Shown here: positions 50,709 to 64,000 of the stretch, piece by piece | How the letters are laid out: each line of letters opens with the position of its first letter | Position numbering within the stretch: the stretch's first letter is position 1 | Assembly (NCBI RefSeq): GCF_000017205.1 | Contig: NC_009656.1 | Coordinates: forward strand, 2,856,001-2,920,000 | Origin: Pseudomonas paraeruginosa PA7 | Lineage (GTDB): Bacteria; Pseudomonadota; Gammaproteobacteria; Pseudomonadales; Pseudomonadaceae | DNA: 64,000 nt | Direction: 5' to 3' | The notes under the pieces: model-generated | What the model was told of the DNA's origin: nothing | Seen by the model: the letters and a program-made list of their open reading frames with translations, nothing else | Database searches by the model: none | Position numbers and translations under genes: made by a program

Positions 50709-51916
50709 GGCTGTCCCTCCGCGGTCTGGTTGGCTATTACCGGCGCCGGCTTGGCCGGTTTCGGCTGGCGCGCCGGGCGCTTGCCGCGCTTGACCAGCGC
50801 GGCGGTGGCCTGTGCGGTGCGTTTGCTCCAGATCAGCAGGCCGCTGAGCACCATCATGCTCAGCAGCAGGCCGAAGACGAACCAGATCAGCTTGACCCAG
50901 ATACCGCCGAAATCGCCGGTGTGCAGGGGGCGCATGGATTCGGTGACGAACTCCAGCGGGGTGCGGTCGCCGAGCAGGCGGGAAGACTCGATCCTGCCGT
51001 TGTAGGGATTGATCGCCGCCGACTGGTACATCAGCGGGTACCAGCCGCGGCCATAGACATAGAGCGGGCTGTAGGCGTTGCCTGGGAGGAACAGCCCGCT
51101 GGCTTCCAGTCCGGAAATGTCCCGGGTGGCGATGCGCACGGCTTCGTCGAGGTCGATCTGCGCCGCCGGCTGGCCGGAAGGCGAGAGCGGCACTTCGCTG
51201 CGGGCGATGACCGGCGGCGGGCCTTCGCTGGAGAGGGTGATGTGATTGTCGGCGAGAATCGCCTGGATCAGGAACCAGGTGCCGGTGATGGAGATCACGG
51301 CGATGAACCAGATCGACCAGATGCCGCCCAGGCGGTGGAAATCGCCCCAGAAGATGCGCGCGCCCTGGCTGATACGCAGACGCGGTCTGAAGAATCCCTT
51401 CCAGAATCGTTTATAGACCACCAGACCGGTGACCAGCGAGGCCAGCATCGGCAGTCCGAGTAGCGAGACCAGGTACCAGCCCCAGCTGTAGCCGTTGTCG
51501 AACGGCATCAGCCACCAGCCGTGCAGGGCGCGGGTGAACTGGCGGAAATCGAAGTGCGGGCTCTTGCCCTGGATGGCACCGGTGTAGGGATTCACGTAGA
51601 GCGCCGCGCTGCTGCCATCGGGATGGCTGACATCGACGGTCAGGGCGAAGTGGGATTCGTCGGGGCGTTCGATCGATTCGACCTTCAGCTCGGGCCGGGC
51701 CTGGTTGATGGCGGCGAGGACCTGGCTGTAGCTCAGCGGTTCGGCGGCGTCGCTCGGCTTGCTGGCACGGATTTCCGGGTTGGCCAGCCAGACGATCTCC
51801 TGGCTGACCACCGCCAGGGTGCCGGTGACGCAGACGATCAGGACGAAGAACCAGATGGGCAGGGCCAGCCAGCTGTGGACGAGGAACCAGAGTCTGGAGC
51901 GGGACTTTTTCGACAT
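50705..51916 (-). CDS. fpvG: FpvG, inner-membrane ferripyoverdine reductase (PepSY-TM)
   Basis: 403 residues of the PepSY-associated membrane (PiuB/FecR-type reductase) family. Helices at about 13-37, 142-163, 190-212 and 347-372, with conserved His in RLWFLVHSWLALP, ALHGWW, DFHRLGGIWS and RPLHTGDFGG as haem-ligand candidates. FpvG reduces iron(III) bound to pyoverdine at the inner membrane. It is the first gene of the - strand operon of eight and diverges from pvdI across 317 bases. I found no clear PvdS-type site facing it. Confidence 0.93.
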   Translation of the reverse strand: MSKKSRSRLWFLVHSWLALPIWFFVLIVCVTGTLAVVSQEIVWLANPEIRASKPSDAAEPLSYSQVLAAINQARPELKVESIERPDESHFALTVDVSHPDGSSAALYVNPYTGAIQGKSPHFDFRQFTRALHGWWLMPFDNGYSWGWYLVSLLGLPMLASLVTGLVVYKRFWKGFFRPRLRISQGARIFWGDFHRLGGIWSIWFIAVISITGTWFLIQAILADNHITLSSEGPPPVIARSEVPLSPSGQPAAQIDLDEAVRIATRDISGLEASGLFLPGNAYSPLYVYGRGWYPLMYQSAAINPYNGRIESSRLLGDRTPLEFVTESMRPLHTGDFGGIWVKLIWFVFGLLLSMMVLSGLLIWSKRTAQATAALVKRGKRPARQPKPAKPAPVIANQTAEGQP

Positions 51917-52154
51917 GAGGCTAACGGTAGGTTAGAGGCCGCTGGCGCGGTCCATGGGTTTCGAGGACTGGATACGCCCCGTTCATCGATATAGGACGAA
52001 TGAGTCGCGCAGAACCTGAAAGGGAAGATGAAAGCAAATGTTTCCCAATGGCTTTCGTGCCCGTCCCGAAGGATTTCTTCGTCATTTGCCTAAGCGCCTG
52101 ATGGCTATGCAAAAAACCGATCGGCCAAGGTGCGGCCGGAAGTCGCTGCCCGGT
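51917..52154. other. non-coding region between fpvG and the pvdI promoter
   Basis: About 240 bases that must carry the fpvG promoter on the - strand. I searched by eye for TAAAT-N16-CGT and for a Fur box on that strand and did not find a convincing one. No open frame here has a good start. Confidence 0.45.
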
Positions 52155-52178
52155 TAATTTTCACGATGTGTCGTCCGT
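52155..52178 (+). promoter_or_regulatory. PvdS-type promoter of pvdI
   Basis: TAATT at 52155-52159, 16 bases, CGT at 52176-52178; identical in form to the pvdG site. It ends 55 bases before the pvdI ATG. A 17-codon frame (52184-52237) starts near the expected transcript start and ends in an ATGA overlap with pvdI. Confidence 0.75.
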
Positions 52179-52233
52179 TTCACATGAATGACCGAGCCCC
52201 GCGCTCGCTGCCCATGTGCACGGAAGAAGACCG

Positions 52234-64000
<11,767 letters not shown>

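Noticed and set aside
51917..52233. PvdS or Fur site for the fpvG operon
   Set aside because: On the - strand no TAAAT-like element with CGT at 16 or 17 bases and no GATAAT repeats could be found; several partial matches (CAAAT, TCATT) fail at the second half-site.

Overview
The window is high-GC DNA that I recognise as the pyoverdine siderophore region of a Pseudomonas aeruginosa chromosome. It runs from an HflC/HflK-like pair at the left edge to the 5' three-quarters of a pvdI-type peptide synthetase cut by the right edge. The assignment rests on near-complete recognition of PvdS, PvdG, PvdL, PvdH, the MbtH-like protein, the FpvCDEFGHJK set, BexR, PPK2 and neighbouring genes in the known order. 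No database search was run.

Layout. (1) 1-5021, + strand: a membrane operon with two SPFH/band-7 proteins, a small exported protein, a heavy-metal P1B ATPase with a His-rich N-terminus and a DUF4946-like exported protein. (2) 5174-6474, - strand: a small exported protein and the LysR regulator BexR. (3) 6875-10249, + strand: a tripartite-type efflux cassette (FUSC, DUF1656, HlyD-like). A small gene (-) and polyphosphate kinase 2 (+) follow. (4) 11810-28122: the first pyoverdine block. It holds a hydroxyornithine acyltransferase (pvdYII type), pvdS, pvdG and the 4342-residue NRPS pvdL, which ends at a strong hairpin. (5) 28175-34029: a strain-variable accessory stretch. It has a twice-frameshifted GNAT-like gene, a methyltransferase, a Bro-N protein, a five-repeat type I-F CRISPR array with leader but no cas genes, an IS3-family insertion that cuts the array, a frameshifted small gene, a degenerate CRISPR-like repeat, REP-like palindromes and a 55-residue protein. 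(6) 34066-42993: outer-membrane channel genes, isochorismatase-fold hydrolase, pirin, LysR regulator, trehalase, a small membrane protein and a sorbosone-dehydrogenase-like lipoprotein. (7) 43065-64000: the second pyoverdine block, with pvdH, mbtH-like and type II thioesterase (+), the fpvG-fpvF iron-release operon (-), and pvdI (+, truncated by the window).

How it works together. Fur-controlled pvdS encodes the iron-starvation sigma factor. Four genes or operons (pvdYII, pvdG-pvdL, pvdH, pvdI) are preceded by a PvdS-type promoter of the form TAAAT or TAATT, 16 bases, CGT. PvdH supplies diaminobutyrate. PvdL loads a fatty acyl group and joins Glu, D-Tyr and Dab. PvdI continues with D-Ser and strain-specific residues. 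The MbtH-like protein and the two thioesterases assist the synthetases. The Fpv proteins reduce and strip iron from imported ferripyoverdine in the periplasm.

The acyltransferase beside pvdS and adenylation pockets 2 and 3 of PvdI differ from the Arg/Ser arrangement of the well-known PAO1 (type I) synthetase. They point to a type II pyoverdine strain. The most unusual structure is the cas-less CRISPR array interrupted by an insertion sequence that lacks a target duplication.
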